Below the pieces are notes generated by a model that did no database searches, had not been told where the DNA came from, and was given only the letters and a program-made list of their open reading frames with translations. Made by a program: the position numbers and the translations under genes. From NCBI GenBank assembly GCA_013289715.1, contig JABCZJ010000030.1, positions 1 through 41,266 on the forward strand: 41,266 bases of DNA, in the 5' to 3' direction. Positions within the stretch are counted from its first letter, which is position 1, and every line of letters begins with the position of its first letter. Shown one piece after another: positions 10,711-19,082 of this stretch. This DNA is from Acidobacteriota bacterium. GTDB taxonomy: Bacteria; Acidobacteriota; Terriglobia; Acidiferrales; UBA7541.

Positions 10711-10767
10711 GATTGGGTTCCCTTCCGCCGGCGCGGGCTGCGCATTCCGTCCTCTTGCGAGCTTGCG

Positions 10768-12099
10768 TCAGCCCCGCGTGCCGCGTTTTTCGGATTCCAG
10801 ATATTCTAGCAGTTCGTATTCGGAAAGCTTCCTCTGATCCGCATCGGCCAGCCGTTTCAGCGTGAACGTGCAGGAGGCGACTTCGTCGCTGCCGATGATC
10901 AACGCGTAGCGCGCGCCGAGCTTGTCCGCCAGATTGAGCGACTTCTTGAATTTCATTTCTTCGCCGGGCAGCTCGACCGAAACGCCCGACTCCCGCAGTT
11001 TTCTCGCGATAGCCAACGCTGCGGCGTAGGTTGGCTCCCCCATCCAGGCAACGAATACGTCCAAGCCCGGCAGCACGGGCAAATTGCCGGATTCCTGAAT
11101 CGAAAGAATGGCACGGTCGCTGCCGATCGCGAAGCCGATCCCCTTCGTAGGTGGCCCACCGAGAAGTTCCACCAAACCATCATAACGGCCGCCTCCGCAG
11201 ACGGCGTTCTGCGAGCCCAGCCCCTCAGCGATCACCTCAAACGTCGTGCGCGTGTAATAGTCCAGGCCGCGCACCAGACGCCAGTTTTCTTCGTACACAA
11301 TTCCGCGCAGCTTCAACTCGTCCTTCAGCCTTGCGAAGTGCTCGCGGCAACCGGCACATAGATGATCGGAAATACGCGGCAATTTCGCGATGATCTCCTG
11401 CTCCTGCGACAATTTCGAATCGAGCACACGCAGCGGGTTCGTCTCGATGCGCCGCTGGGAGTCTGGCCCGAGCTGGTCCTTAACCTTGAGCAACTCCTGT
11501 CGCAGCAGCTCGACGTACTGTGGCCGGCAATTCTTGTCGCCGATCGAATTGAGGTAAAGCGTCGTGCGCGTCAACCCCACGTGCTTGAAAAACACTACCA
11601 GCATTTCCAGAACTTCGGCGTCGATCGCCGGCGCGTCCGACTGCCCCAATATTTCCGCGTTCAGCTGATAAAACTGCCGATAGCGCCCCTTCTGCGGTCG
11701 TTCGCGCCGAAACATCGGCCCAATGCAGTAGAGTTTCACGTTCCCTGGCAACGCCTGCAAGTTGTGCTCGATGTAAGCACGCATCGTGCTGGCCGTAGCT
11801 TCGGGACGCAGCGATACTTGTTCGCCGGTCTGCGAACTACTCGCTCCCTCTGTTGCCAAACGCTCAGAGCCATCGGGAAGACGGAAGGTGAACATTTCTT
11901 TCGAAACAATATCGGTATCGCTGCCCACGGAACGCGCAAATAAATCGGTCTGCTCGAAGATCGGCAAACGGATTTCGCGGAAATTGTAAGACTCGAATAT
12001 CTCGCGCGCGGTGTGCTCGAACCAATTCCAGAGTGCCGTATCCGGTGGGAGTATGTCGCGGGTGCCTTTAATGGCGCGGAATTGTGGTTTCTCTGGCAA
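10768..12099 (-). CDS. hisS: histidine--tRNA ligase
   Basis: Class II synthetase charging tRNA-His, 443 aa. Motif 1 lies in the region GTRDILPPD..FREIRLPIFEQTDLFARSVG. Motif 2 is MFRRERPQKGRYRQFYQLN. The two HisRS signatures LVRGLDYYTRTTFEV and CGGGRYDGLVELLGG are present, and a C-terminal anticodon-binding domain covers about 335-440. The start is TTG with an AGGGAA site. Only two bases separate it from the upstream carbonic-anhydrase-like gene, and aspS follows after 57 bases, so the two synthetases are likely co-expressed. The hisS-aspS pair is common in bacteria. Confidence 0.97.
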   Translation of the reverse strand: MPEKPQFRAIKGTRDILPPDTALWNWFEHTAREIFESYNFREIRLPIFEQTDLFARSVGSDTDIVSKEMFTFRLPDGSERLATEGASSSQTGEQVSLRPEATASTMRAYIEHNLQALPGNVKLYCIGPMFRRERPQKGRYRQFYQLNAEILGQSDAPAIDAEVLEMLVVFFKHVGLTRTTLYLNSIGDKNCRPQYVELLRQELLKVKDQLGPDSQRRIETNPLRVLDSKLSQEQEIIAKLPRISDHLCAGCREHFARLKDELKLRGIVYEENWRLVRGLDYYTRTTFEVIAEGLGSQNAVCGGGRYDGLVELLGGPPTKGIGFAIGSDRAILSIQESGNLPVLPGLDVFVAWMGEPTYAAALAIARKLRESGVSVELPGEEMKFKKSLNLADKLGARYALIIGSDEVASCTFTLKRLADADQRKLSEYELLEYLESEKRGTRG

Positions 12100-12101
12100 C
12101 G

Positions 12102-12644
12102 CTATTTCCCTGTCTGCTTGCTTCCCTGCGTCCGCTCTTCCGCGCGATAACTTTCTTTATACTCGACATAACGCCGTGCGTACGCGTCTATCGAATCGAG
12201 ATCCTCAGCACCCAATGCGCGGCGCAATTTTGCAGGCTGGCCCATCATCAGGCTGCCAGGCGGCACAACGGTGCGTTCCGGCACAAGCGTCCCAGCAGCC
12301 ACAATCGACCCAGTCCCAATCACCGCACCATTTAAAATGATGCTGCCCATACCGATCAGGCAGCGCGATTCGATCGTGCAGCCATGCAGCGTAACGCTGT
12401 GGCCGACGGTAACGTCGTCACCCAGAAGCAACGGATTCGTATCGCGCATCACGTGCAAAATCGAGCCGTCCTGAACGTTCGTGCGCGCGCCGATGCGAAC
12501 GTAGTGCACGTCGCCGCGAATCACAGCGCAAGGCCACACGCTGGAATCCTCGCCGATCTCGACGTCGCCAATCACTACGGCCTGCGGATCAATGTAAGCG
12601 CTGGCCGCAACCCGCGGTATTTGTCCCTTGTAGCTGCGAAGCAA
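12102..12644 (-). CDS. gamma-class carbonic anhydrase-like protein (YrdA/PaaY family)
   Basis: 180 aa left-handed beta-helix protein with hexapeptide repeats such as IGEDSSVWPCAVIRGDVHYVRIG. The three histidines expected to bind metal are visible in SILHV and in VTVGHSVTLHGC. From family knowledge it could be a Zn- or Fe-dependent carbonic anhydrase or a thioesterase-like homologue; the sequence alone does not decide. It starts at TTG with AGGAG about 8 bases upstream, 73 bases after mrp, and ends 2 bases before hisS. The C-terminal helix is charged (YARRYVEYKESYRAEERTQ). Confidence 0.88.
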   Translation of the reverse strand: MLRSYKGQIPRVAASAYIDPQAVVIGDVEIGEDSSVWPCAVIRGDVHYVRIGARTNVQDGSILHVMRDTNPLLLGDDVTVGHSVTLHGCTIESRCLIGMGSIILNGAVIGTGSIVAAGTLVPERTVVPPGSLMMGQPAKLRRALGAEDLDSIDAYARRYVEYKESYRAEERTQGSKQTGK

Positions 12645-12717
12645 GGTACCACTCCTGATTAACGATTGAGGTGCGTTTTTGTTACTCCGCGAGGCGCTGC
12701 CACAAAACCGCGAAAGA

Positions 12718-13563
12718 TCACAATATCTGCACCACAGGAGCGCCGGCCGACGCGTTCACAACTTCCAGCCGGGCGATCACGTTGCGCGCGACCGCGTACA
12801 CGCTCTTGCCACCGGGCGCGTCTTCGCCCAGCGATGCCACCGGCTTGCCGGTGTCGCCTCCGATGCGAATCTGCGGGTCAATCTCAATCTCACCGAGAAA
12901 CGGGATGCCGAAATTCTTGGCCATGTGCTGGCCCTCGCCGTGGCCAAATACGTCAATGCGCCCGTTGCAATGCGGGCAATTGAAGTAGCTCATGTTTTCC
13001 ACGACGCCGAGAATTTCGACGTTCACCTGACGAAACATTTCGACAGCCTTGCGCACATCGGCCAGCGCCACGATCGAAGGAGTCGTGACGACGACCGCGC
13101 CCGTAACCGATACGCTTTGGATCAGCGAAAGCTGCACGTCACCGGTCCCCGGCGGCAAATCCACGATCAAGTAATCGAGCGTGCCCCACTGCACGCTGCG
13201 CAGAAATTGCTGCATCACGCTGTGCAGCATCGGCCCGCGCCAAACCAGCGGTTTGTCGCCAGGATTCAGCAAGCCCATGGAAATCATTTTCACGCCGTAC
13301 GCTTCCACGGGGATGATGGTCTTCTCATCCACCGCGCGAGGTTGTTCGTTGGTGCCGAGCATTACCGGCACATTCGGCCCATACACGTCGGCATCCAGTA
13401 GACCTACCGTGAAGCCGAGGGTTTTCAGCGCAATCGCGAGATTCACCGCGACGGTGGTCTTGCCCACGCCGCCTTTGCCGCTAGCAACGGCCACAAGGTT
13501 CTTAACGCCCGCAATCGGCGCTTTTTTATCAACTGCAGGTCCTGGTCCAGGTCCGGGAGGCAT
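12718..13563 (-). CDS. mrp: Mrp/NBP35-family Fe-S cluster carrier ATPase
   Basis: P-loop ATPase that carries or assembles iron-sulfur clusters. It has the deviant Walker A GKGGVGKTT, the LLDADVYGPNVPVM switch segment and the C-terminal FNCPHC Cys-x-x-Cys pair that binds a bridging cluster in the dimer. The N-terminal DUF59 domain found in many homologues is absent; instead there is a short Pro/Gly stretch (MPPGPGPGPAVDKK). A GTG at 13605 would lengthen it, but ATG 13563 has AAAGGA 7 bases upstream and gives 281 aa. It is the first gene of the minus-strand run down to cmk. Confidence 0.93.
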   Translation of the reverse strand: MPPGPGPGPAVDKKAPIAGVKNLVAVASGKGGVGKTTVAVNLAIALKTLGFTVGLLDADVYGPNVPVMLGTNEQPRAVDEKTIIPVEAYGVKMISMGLLNPGDKPLVWRGPMLHSVMQQFLRSVQWGTLDYLIVDLPPGTGDVQLSLIQSVSVTGAVVVTTPSIVALADVRKAVEMFRQVNVEILGVVENMSYFNCPHCNGRIDVFGHGEGQHMAKNFGIPFLGEIEIDPQIRIGGDTGKPVASLGEDAPGGKSVYAVARNVIARLEVVNASAGAPVVQIL

Positions 13564-13625
13564 ATAAATCCTTTGAGTGAATTCGAACGCAACAAGACTT
13601 CCCACATCACAAGTTCATCGCTCAA

Positions 13626-13654
13626 ATCATAGACTGCCTAGCGCCCAGCGGCAA
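13626..13654 (-). promoter_or_regulatory. sigma-70 type promoter of mrp operon
   Basis: On the minus strand TTGCCG (13654-13649), a 17-base spacer and TATGAT (13631-13626). The predicted start of transcription is near 13619, about 55 bases before the mrp ATG. Confidence 0.6.
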
Positions 13655-13691
13655 GGCGACCAAGATGTTTCGCCGGCGTCGCTGCAGATTC

Positions 13692-13720
13692 TTGCAGCTG
13701 AGTGGCGAAAGCCCTAGGAT
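13692..13720 (+). promoter_or_regulatory. possible promoter of the VOC gene
   Basis: TTGCAG (13692-13697), 17-base spacer, TAGGAT (13715-13720). The -35 box lies in the right arm of a small perfect hairpin GCTGCA-GATTCT-TGCAGC (13681-13698). It points away from the divergent mrp promoter. Confidence 0.4.
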
Positions 13721-13781
13721 GGCGGGCAGGCCATGGGGTTGAGTCCATATCTCGCGCGGACGGCTGCAAGAAGGAGTGATG

Positions 13782-14138
13782 ATGGTCAATGGATCCCACG
13801 CGATTTTCTGTTCCAAGGACGCCGACAAAGTTCGTGGCTTCTTCAAAGACGCGCTCAGGCTAGGCTCAGTAGACGCCGGACACGGCTGGCTGATTTTCGC
13901 GCTGCCCCCGGCCGAGTTCGCCGTGCATCCGACCGAGGGCACATCGCATTACCAGCTGTACCTAATGTGCGACGACGTCCAGGCAGCCGCAAAAGATCTG
14001 CAGGCCAAGGGAGTCGAATTCGCGCATCCCGTGAAAGAGGAACGGTGGGGTCGGGTCACCGCGATCAAGCTACCCGGCGGGGGTGAAATGGGCCTGTACG
14101 AGCCTCGCCATCCGACGGCGCTGAAACTGAATCGCTGA
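13782..14138 (+). CDS. VOC (glyoxalase/bleomycin-resistance-like) superfamily protein
   Basis: 118 aa single-module protein with the paired beta-alpha-beta-beta-beta pattern: HAIFCSKDADKVRGFFKDALRLG, then WLIFALPPAEFAVHP, LYLMCDDVQAAAKDLQAKGVEF and GRVTAIKLPGGGEMGLYEPRHP. Candidate metal ligands are the His in SHAIF, Glu in PPAEFAVHP and Glu in GEMGLYEP. The substrate is unknown. Start codons GTG 13776, ATG 13779 and ATG 13782 are consecutive; the third has the best spacing to AAGGAG (13771-13776). It is a stand-alone gene between the mrp promoter and secA. Confidence 0.85.
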   Translation: MVNGSHAIFCSKDADKVRGFFKDALRLGSVDAGHGWLIFALPPAEFAVHPTEGTSHYQLYLMCDDVQAAAKDLQAKGVEFAHPVKEERWGRVTAIKLPGGGEMGLYEPRHPTALKLNR

Positions 14139-14177
14139 AGTACGCCATCACAACAGAACGCCCATCACCACTCTGCT

Positions 14178-14206
14178 TTGCACGAAATCGCGCAAGCGGC
14201 TACAAT
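14178..14206 (+). promoter_or_regulatory. sigma-70 type promoter of secA
   Basis: TTGCAC (14178-14183), a 17-base spacer and TACAAT (14201-14206). Transcription would begin near 14213 and leave a leader of about 115 bases before the secA ATG. A small hairpin, GCCCCA-TTTG-TGGGC, lies close to the start codon. Confidence 0.65.
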
Positions 14207-14328
14207 ACCAGTTAGGGAGACGCGCGATCCTCGCAGCCGCCATACCTGCAGGTCGGGTTCCCCGTTCCTGGGAGCTTAAACGACAATTTCGCCCCATTTG
14301 TGGGCTCGCATGCGTCTAATCTGAAAAT

Positions 14329-17310
14329 ATGGATGTCGAAAAATTCATAAATGGCGTCGTAGCGCGTTTCATCGGCACCAAGCACGAACGCGACGTTAAA
14401 GAGCTGCAGCCGCTCGTCGAGGAAATCAATACGCTCGAGCCCGAGATGCGCAAGCTGTCGGACGCCGAGATCACGGCGAAGACCGCTCAGCTGAAGACGG
14501 AAGTCCAGGCACGCCTGGAAGGTCTGGAGCGCGACGACCCGGATTACAAAGCTCGACTGCAGGAAGCGCTGCAGCCCACGCTGGTGCCTGCATTTGCCCT
14601 GGTGCGCGAAGCGGGACGCCGCACGCTGGGCATGCGCCATTTCGACGTCCAGCTGATCGGCGGCGCGGTACTACACCAGGGCAAAATTTCAGAGATGAAG
14701 ACGGGCGAAGGCAAGACGCTCGTCGCCACCCTGCCTGCGTATTTGAACGCGCTCACCGACAAGGGCGTGCACATCGTCACTGTGAACGATTACCTCGCCC
14801 GTCGTGACGCGGAGTGGATGGGGCCGATTTACAAAATGTTGGGGCTCTCGGTCGGCGTCATCGTTCACGATCTGGACGACGTGCAGCGCCGGGCCGCCTA
14901 CGCCGCGGACATCACTTACGGCACCAACAACGAATTCGGCTTCGACTATCTGCGCGACAACATGAAGTACGATCTGACGCAGTGCGTGCAGCGCGGCCAC
15001 CACTTCGCCATCGTGGACGAAGTGGACTCCATCCTGATTGACGAAGCGCGCACGCCGCTGATCATCTCCGGCCCAGCCGAAGAATCCACCGACAAGTATT
15101 ACCGCATCGACAAAATCATTCCCAAGCTGATCCTGGATATTGACTACACGCTGGACGAAAAGCACCGAACCGCGACGCTCACCGAGGAGGGAGTCTCCAA
15201 GTGCGAGCAGCTGCTAAGCCTGGGCAATTTGTATGACCCCGCGCACATGGACATCATTCACCACGTGTATCAAGGGTTGCGCGCGCACACGCTCTTTCAG
15301 AAAGACGTGGATTACGTGGTGAAAGACGACGGAGTCGTGATCGTCGATGAATTCACGGGACGGCAAATGCCCGGCCGCCGCTGGTCGGATGGCCTGCACC
15401 AAGCGGTGGAAGCGAAAGAAGGCGTGAAGATCGAGCGCGAGAACCAAACCCTTGCGACGATCACCTTTCAGAATTATTTCCGCATGTACAAAAAGCTTTC
15501 AGGCATGACCGGAACCGCGGAAACCGAAGCGCCCGAATTCGACAAGATCTACAAGCTCGAGGTCGTCGCAATCCCCACGAACAAATCACTGATCCGCATC
15601 GAAAATTCCGACGTGGTGTACCGTACCGAAGCGGAAAAGTTCGAAGCCGCCGTGAACGGAATTCTGCAGGAAGACGGCACGCACGCCGGCGGCGTCCGCC
15701 AGTATTACGAACGAGGCCAGCCAGTGCTGGTGGGCAGCATCTCCATCGAAAAATCGGAAAAGATCGCGGCGCATTTGAAAAAGGCGGGCATCCCGCACCA
15801 GGTGTTGAACGCCAAGCAGCACGAGCGCGAAGCGATCATCATTTCGCAGGCAGGGCGCAAGGGCACGGTTACGGTCTCAACGAACATGGCCGGCCGCGGC
15901 ACGGATATTCTGCTCGGCGGCAATCCCGAAGCCATGACGCGCGATTATTGCCTGAAGAACAAGCTCGCGCTGCCCTACGCTCCAGCCAGCTCGGTGATCG
16001 GTGCTGCTCCCGGCACCGAAACAGCAGCGCAGGCCGACGCAGCCAGCGCTGCGGCTGCCGCTTCGCAAGCCCCTTCGAACGGCGGCAGCAGTCCGGCGAT
16101 GGTGCTGTTCCAAATCGAAGGCAAAATCTTCCAGGTTCCGCTGGAGCAGTGGAAGCCCATTTACGATCAGTTCGCCGCAGAATGCAAAGCCGAACACGAC
16201 GAAGTGGTGGCCATGGGAGGCCTGCACATTCTGGGCACCGAACGCCACGAGGCACGCCGCATTGACAATCAGTTGCGTGGCCGCGCCGGCCGCCAGGGCG
16301 ATCCGGGCTCGTCACGATTCTTTCTGTCACTCGAAGACGACCTCCTGCGCATCTTCGGCGGCGAGAAAGTAAAGGCCATGATGCACTGGCTAGGCATGAC
16401 CGAAGGCGTGCCCATTGAATCGAAGCTCATCAGCAAACGCATCGAAAACGCGCAGAAGGCGGTGGAGGCGCAAAACTTCGAAGCGCGCAAACACCTGCTG
16501 GAATACGACGATGTGATGAACAAGCAGCGCGAAACAATTTACAACCTGCGCCGCTCGTTCCTGGAAGGCCGTGACCAGAAGGAATTCGTGCTGGAGCGCG
16601 CCGACGCCATCGCCAATGAATTGGTCGAAACCTATTGCCCGCGCGAACAGCATCCGGATCAATGGAACGTCACGCAATTCTCCAACGAAATTCTGAATCA
16701 GTTCGGCTTCGATCCCAAAGCTGTGGGAATGGATTTTGCGGCGCTGAACCATGAAACGGTGGGCGATCTGCTCATCGCAAAAGTTCGCGCGCGTTACGAG
16801 GAGAAAGAAGCGCTCTTCGGCGCGCAGACGCTGCGCTGGCTCGAGCGCCACATCCTGCTGGACGTGGTGGACGGCCAGTGGAAAGACCATCTCCTCACAT
16901 TGGACCACTTGAAGGAAGGCATCGGCCTGCGCGGCTACGGACAGAAAGACCCGCTGGTGGAGTTCAAGAAGGAAGCGTTCATACTTTTCGATGAGTTGAT
17001 GAATCGCATTGATACCGAAGCCGTGCGCTTCCTCTTTCTGGTGCGACCTGCGGAACAACCTGCCGCGGCATCGGCGCAACCCGCGCCGTCCGCGCAGAAA
17101 CCGCCGGTGCCGCGCGGCCTCTCGCAATTCTCCCCTGAAGAAATAGAACGCAAACAGCGCCGCCAGGAACAACAAATGCACTTTCAGACTGGCAACACGC
17201 CAGTCGAACCTCCCAAACCTGTCCGCGCCGGTGCCAAAGTCGGCCGCAACGATCCCTGCCCCTGCGGCTCTGGCAAGAAGTACAAAAAGTGCCACGGCCA
17301 AACCGCCTAA
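14329..17310 (+). CDS. secA: protein translocase ATPase subunit SecA
   Basis: Motor ATPase that drives preproteins through SecYEG. The DEAD-like motor has MKTGEGKTLVATLPAYLNAL near residue 120, VDEVDSILIDEARTPLIISG and TNMAGRGTDILLGGN. The preprotein cross-linking domain and helical scaffold follow, then the C-terminal zinc motif RNDPCPCGSGKKYKKCHG, which binds SecB and ribosomes. At 993 aa it is longer than E. coli SecA (901). The excess includes an Ala/Ser/Gln-rich segment plus extra sequence at about residues 545-625, inserted between GGNPEAM and GGLHILGTERHEARR. The partner secY lies at 38159-39562. Confidence 0.98.
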   Translation: MDVEKFINGVVARFIGTKHERDVKELQPLVEEINTLEPEMRKLSDAEITAKTAQLKTEVQARLEGLERDDPDYKARLQEALQPTLVPAFALVREAGRRTLGMRHFDVQLIGGAVLHQGKISEMKTGEGKTLVATLPAYLNALTDKGVHIVTVNDYLARRDAEWMGPIYKMLGLSVGVIVHDLDDVQRRAAYAADITYGTNNEFGFDYLRDNMKYDLTQCVQRGHHFAIVDEVDSILIDEARTPLIISGPAEESTDKYYRIDKIIPKLILDIDYTLDEKHRTATLTEEGVSKCEQLLSLGNLYDPAHMDIIHHVYQGLRAHTLFQKDVDYVVKDDGVVIVDEFTGRQMPGRRWSDGLHQAVEAKEGVKIERENQTLATITFQNYFRMYKKLSGMTGTAETEAPEFDKIYKLEVVAIPTNKSLIRIENSDVVYRTEAEKFEAAVNGILQEDGTHAGGVRQYYERGQPVLVGSISIEKSEKIAAHLKKAGIPHQVLNAKQHEREAIIISQAGRKGTVTVSTNMAGRGTDILLGGNPEAMTRDYCLKNKLALPYAPASSVIGAAPGTETAAQADAASAAAAASQAPSNGGSSPAMVLFQIEGKIFQVPLEQWKPIYDQFAAECKAEHDEVVAMGGLHILGTERHEARRIDNQLRGRAGRQGDPGSSRFFLSLEDDLLRIFGGEKVKAMMHWLGMTEGVPIESKLISKRIENAQKAVEAQNFEARKHLLEYDDVMNKQRETIYNLRRSFLEGRDQKEFVLERADAIANELVETYCPREQHPDQWNVTQFSNEILNQFGFDPKAVGMDFAALNHETVGDLLIAKVRARYEEKEALFGAQTLRWLERHILLDVVDGQWKDHLLTLDHLKEGIGLRGYGQKDPLVEFKKEAFILFDELMNRIDTEAVRFLFLVRPAEQPAAASAQPAPSAQKPPVPRGLSQFSPEEIERKQRRQEQQMHFQTGNTPVEPPKPVRAGAKVGRNDPCPCGSGKKYKKCHGQTA

Positions 17311-17395
17311 TATCCCTTACCCACAACTGAACTTTCCGGGCGCCGCCTGCGTATCTTCATCCGAGTTAGGCCCGATCGGCTCAGGAGGATGAAAG

Positions 17396-18385
17396 ATGAA
17401 AATCCGTAGGCATACTTTCCCCGCACTGCTGGCGCTTGTATTGTCCCTGGCCGCCACAATGGCCTCCCGGCCCGCACGGGCCAGCGACGATGGCCATTTT
17501 GATCGCACGCTCTCAGTGACAGGCGCCGTGGACTTGGACGTCCAGACGGGCTCCGGCGAAATCAGCGTGCGCACGGGAGATTCCAGCAAGGTAGAAATCC
17601 ACGGCCGCATCCACGCCAATCACGGTTGGTTCGGCGCTGAAGCCGAGCAGCGTGTCCACGAAATTGAGGCCAATCCGCCGATCGAGCAGAACGGCAATAC
17701 CATCCGCGTCGGCCATATTGAAAATCACGACTGGAAGAACAATATTTCCATCAGCTACGAACTCGTGGTGCCGGTGCAAACCAAGCTGCGTTCCGAATCC
17801 GGATCGGGTGATCAAGTCATCGCTGGCATCGCCGGCCCGGCGGACGCGAGCAGCGGTTCCGGCAGGCTGCGGCTCAGCAACATTGGCGGTGAGACGCACG
17901 CGCGCACCGGATCGGGAGATATCGAACTCAACGGAATTCAAGGGGCCGCAAGAGTCGTCGCGGGAAGCGGCAGCATTCGCGCGATCGGAATTGCCGGAGC
18001 TCTCACCGCTTCCAGCGGCAGTGGCAGCGTAAAGTTCGAACAGACCGCCGCTGGCGACGTGGAAATCGGAACAGGCTCGGGCGACGTCGAAATCAAAGGC
18101 GCCAAGGGCGCGCTGAAAGTGCAGAGCGGCAGCGGCAGCATCACCGCGCAAGCCAATCCCTCGGGCGACTGGCGGCTGCATACGGGTTCCGGTGACGTCA
18201 CCGTCGAGCTGCCGCAGCAGGCCGCGTTCAATCTAGTGGCACGCACCAGCTCCGGCAGCATTGATAGCAGTCGCGAGATCGCAGTGCAGGGCAAACTCAG
18301 CCCGCGCGAACTGCAGGGAAAAGTGGGAGGCGGCGGGCCAACCGTGGAACTCAGCACCAGTTCCGGTAGCATTCAGATCCGTTAG
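17396..18385 (+). CDS. exported DUF4097-family beta-helix-like repeat protein
   Basis: 329 aa. A signal peptide occupies about residues 1-29 (KIRRH, a hydrophobic stretch, then ARASDD), so export is expected. The rest is a chain of roughly 20-residue units in which SGSG or TGSGD turns alternate with short strands, e.g. TGSGDIELNGIQGAARVVAG, consistent with the DUF4097 putative adhesin fold. Its function is not established. The start has AGGAGG 6 bases upstream. It lies 85 bases after secA and is followed by a stem-loop at 18403-18458. Confidence 0.88.
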   Translation: MKIRRHTFPALLALVLSLAATMASRPARASDDGHFDRTLSVTGAVDLDVQTGSGEISVRTGDSSKVEIHGRIHANHGWFGAEAEQRVHEIEANPPIEQNGNTIRVGHIENHDWKNNISISYELVVPVQTKLRSESGSGDQVIAGIAGPADASSGSGRLRLSNIGGETHARTGSGDIELNGIQGAARVVAGSGSIRAIGIAGALTASSGSGSVKFEQTAAGDVEIGTGSGDVEIKGAKGALKVQSGSGSITAQANPSGDWRLHTGSGDVTVELPQQAAFNLVARTSSGSIDSSREIAVQGKLSPRELQGKVGGGGPTVELSTSSGSIQIR

Positions 18386-18402
18386 AAATTTTCTTGCTTG
18401 AA

Positions 18403-18458
18403 GACGCGTGAGGCGGCGATTGCTGTTGGCGGGTCGAAAATTTGTCGCCTCGCGCGTC
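18403..18458 (+). repeat. 13-bp inverted repeat after the DUF4097 gene
   Basis: GACGCGTGAGGCG (18403-18415) and CGCCTCGCGCGTC (18446-18458) pair over 13 positions with one G-U wobble, leaving a 30-base loop. It could end the transcript, but no T-run follows. Confidence 0.5.
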
Positions 18459-18510
18459 TCTCGGCACGTCTCTCGTTCGGCTGCAGCGTTGTTATCCTTT
18501 ACACCTCACG

Positions 18511-18542
18511 TTGACTTGCGCACGAAAATTTTGTGCTACTCT
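18511..18542 (+). promoter_or_regulatory. possible promoter with palindromic operator
   Basis: TTGACT at 18511-18516 and TACTCT at 18537-18542 are 20 bases apart, wider than ideal; TTGCGC (18516-18521) with 15 bases is the alternative. Between them lies the near-perfect 17-base palindrome GCACGAAAATTTTGTGC (18520-18536), a plausible operator. The target would be the 112-aa gene at 18589. Confidence 0.3.
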
Positions 18543-18588
18543 CTCCTCAACCTCGAGGCAGTAGCCGCTCGAGAATCAGGGGTGTGCG

Positions 18589-18927
18589 ATGAATGCCGGT
18601 GTTTCCGTCCGTTGCGCCCGTCCTGGGTGCGCCAAGCCGGCGCCTTCGGCGCTAGCGCGCGCGGAGCTCTGCCTGGATCATTTTCTCGACGAAGCGTTCC
18701 TGCGCACCGACCAAGCCCTCACGCGCTGCCGTGAAGGTTCTCCGTTAACCAAAGAGAGTCTGGAATGGCTGCTTTCCGACGCACTTGCCACGGTGAAAAA
18801 CCTGGAAGAGAGCGCCGACGAGCCGCAGCCAGAACAACGCGATCGCATGCTGGAACTATTGCTGATCCTCGCAAATCTGCACGAATACGTCGCGCACCAT
18901 TCCGTGCGGCTCGAGCACCCCGCCTGA
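18589..18927 (+). CDS. small Cys/His protein, function unknown
   Basis: 112 aa. The N-terminus has a possible metal-binding pattern CARPGC, then CLDHF after 13 residues, i.e. C-x4-C-x13-C-x2-H. The remainder is helical and acidic (ESLEWLLSDALATVKNLEES, RMLELLLILANLHEYVAHH). No named family is recognised. It begins at ATG with GGGGTGTG upstream, so the ribosome binding site is weak. The dense charged helices and coding-like composition support translation. Confidence 0.65.
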   Translation: MNAGVSVRCARPGCAKPAPSALARAELCLDHFLDEAFLRTDQALTRCREGSPLTKESLEWLLSDALATVKNLEESADEPQPEQRDRMLELLLILANLHEYVAHHSVRLEHPA

Positions 18928-19082
18928 TTTAGCTCGCCCGCGCCGGACATTGCAAGGACGCAAAATCGTGCCGACGTCCCCTGCACCAGGGTGCTGTATA
19001 TCCATTGACGCATAAGGCATCGCCCGGCTTGCAAATTCCTGCAAACCAAATCAAGCTGAGGATTACCACAGAGCGGTTCACC

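Noticed and set aside
17780..18385. GGCAGC/GGATCGGG repetition in the DUF4097 gene considered as a DNA repeat element
   Set aside because: It follows the SGSG protein repeat and has no boundaries outside the coding frame.
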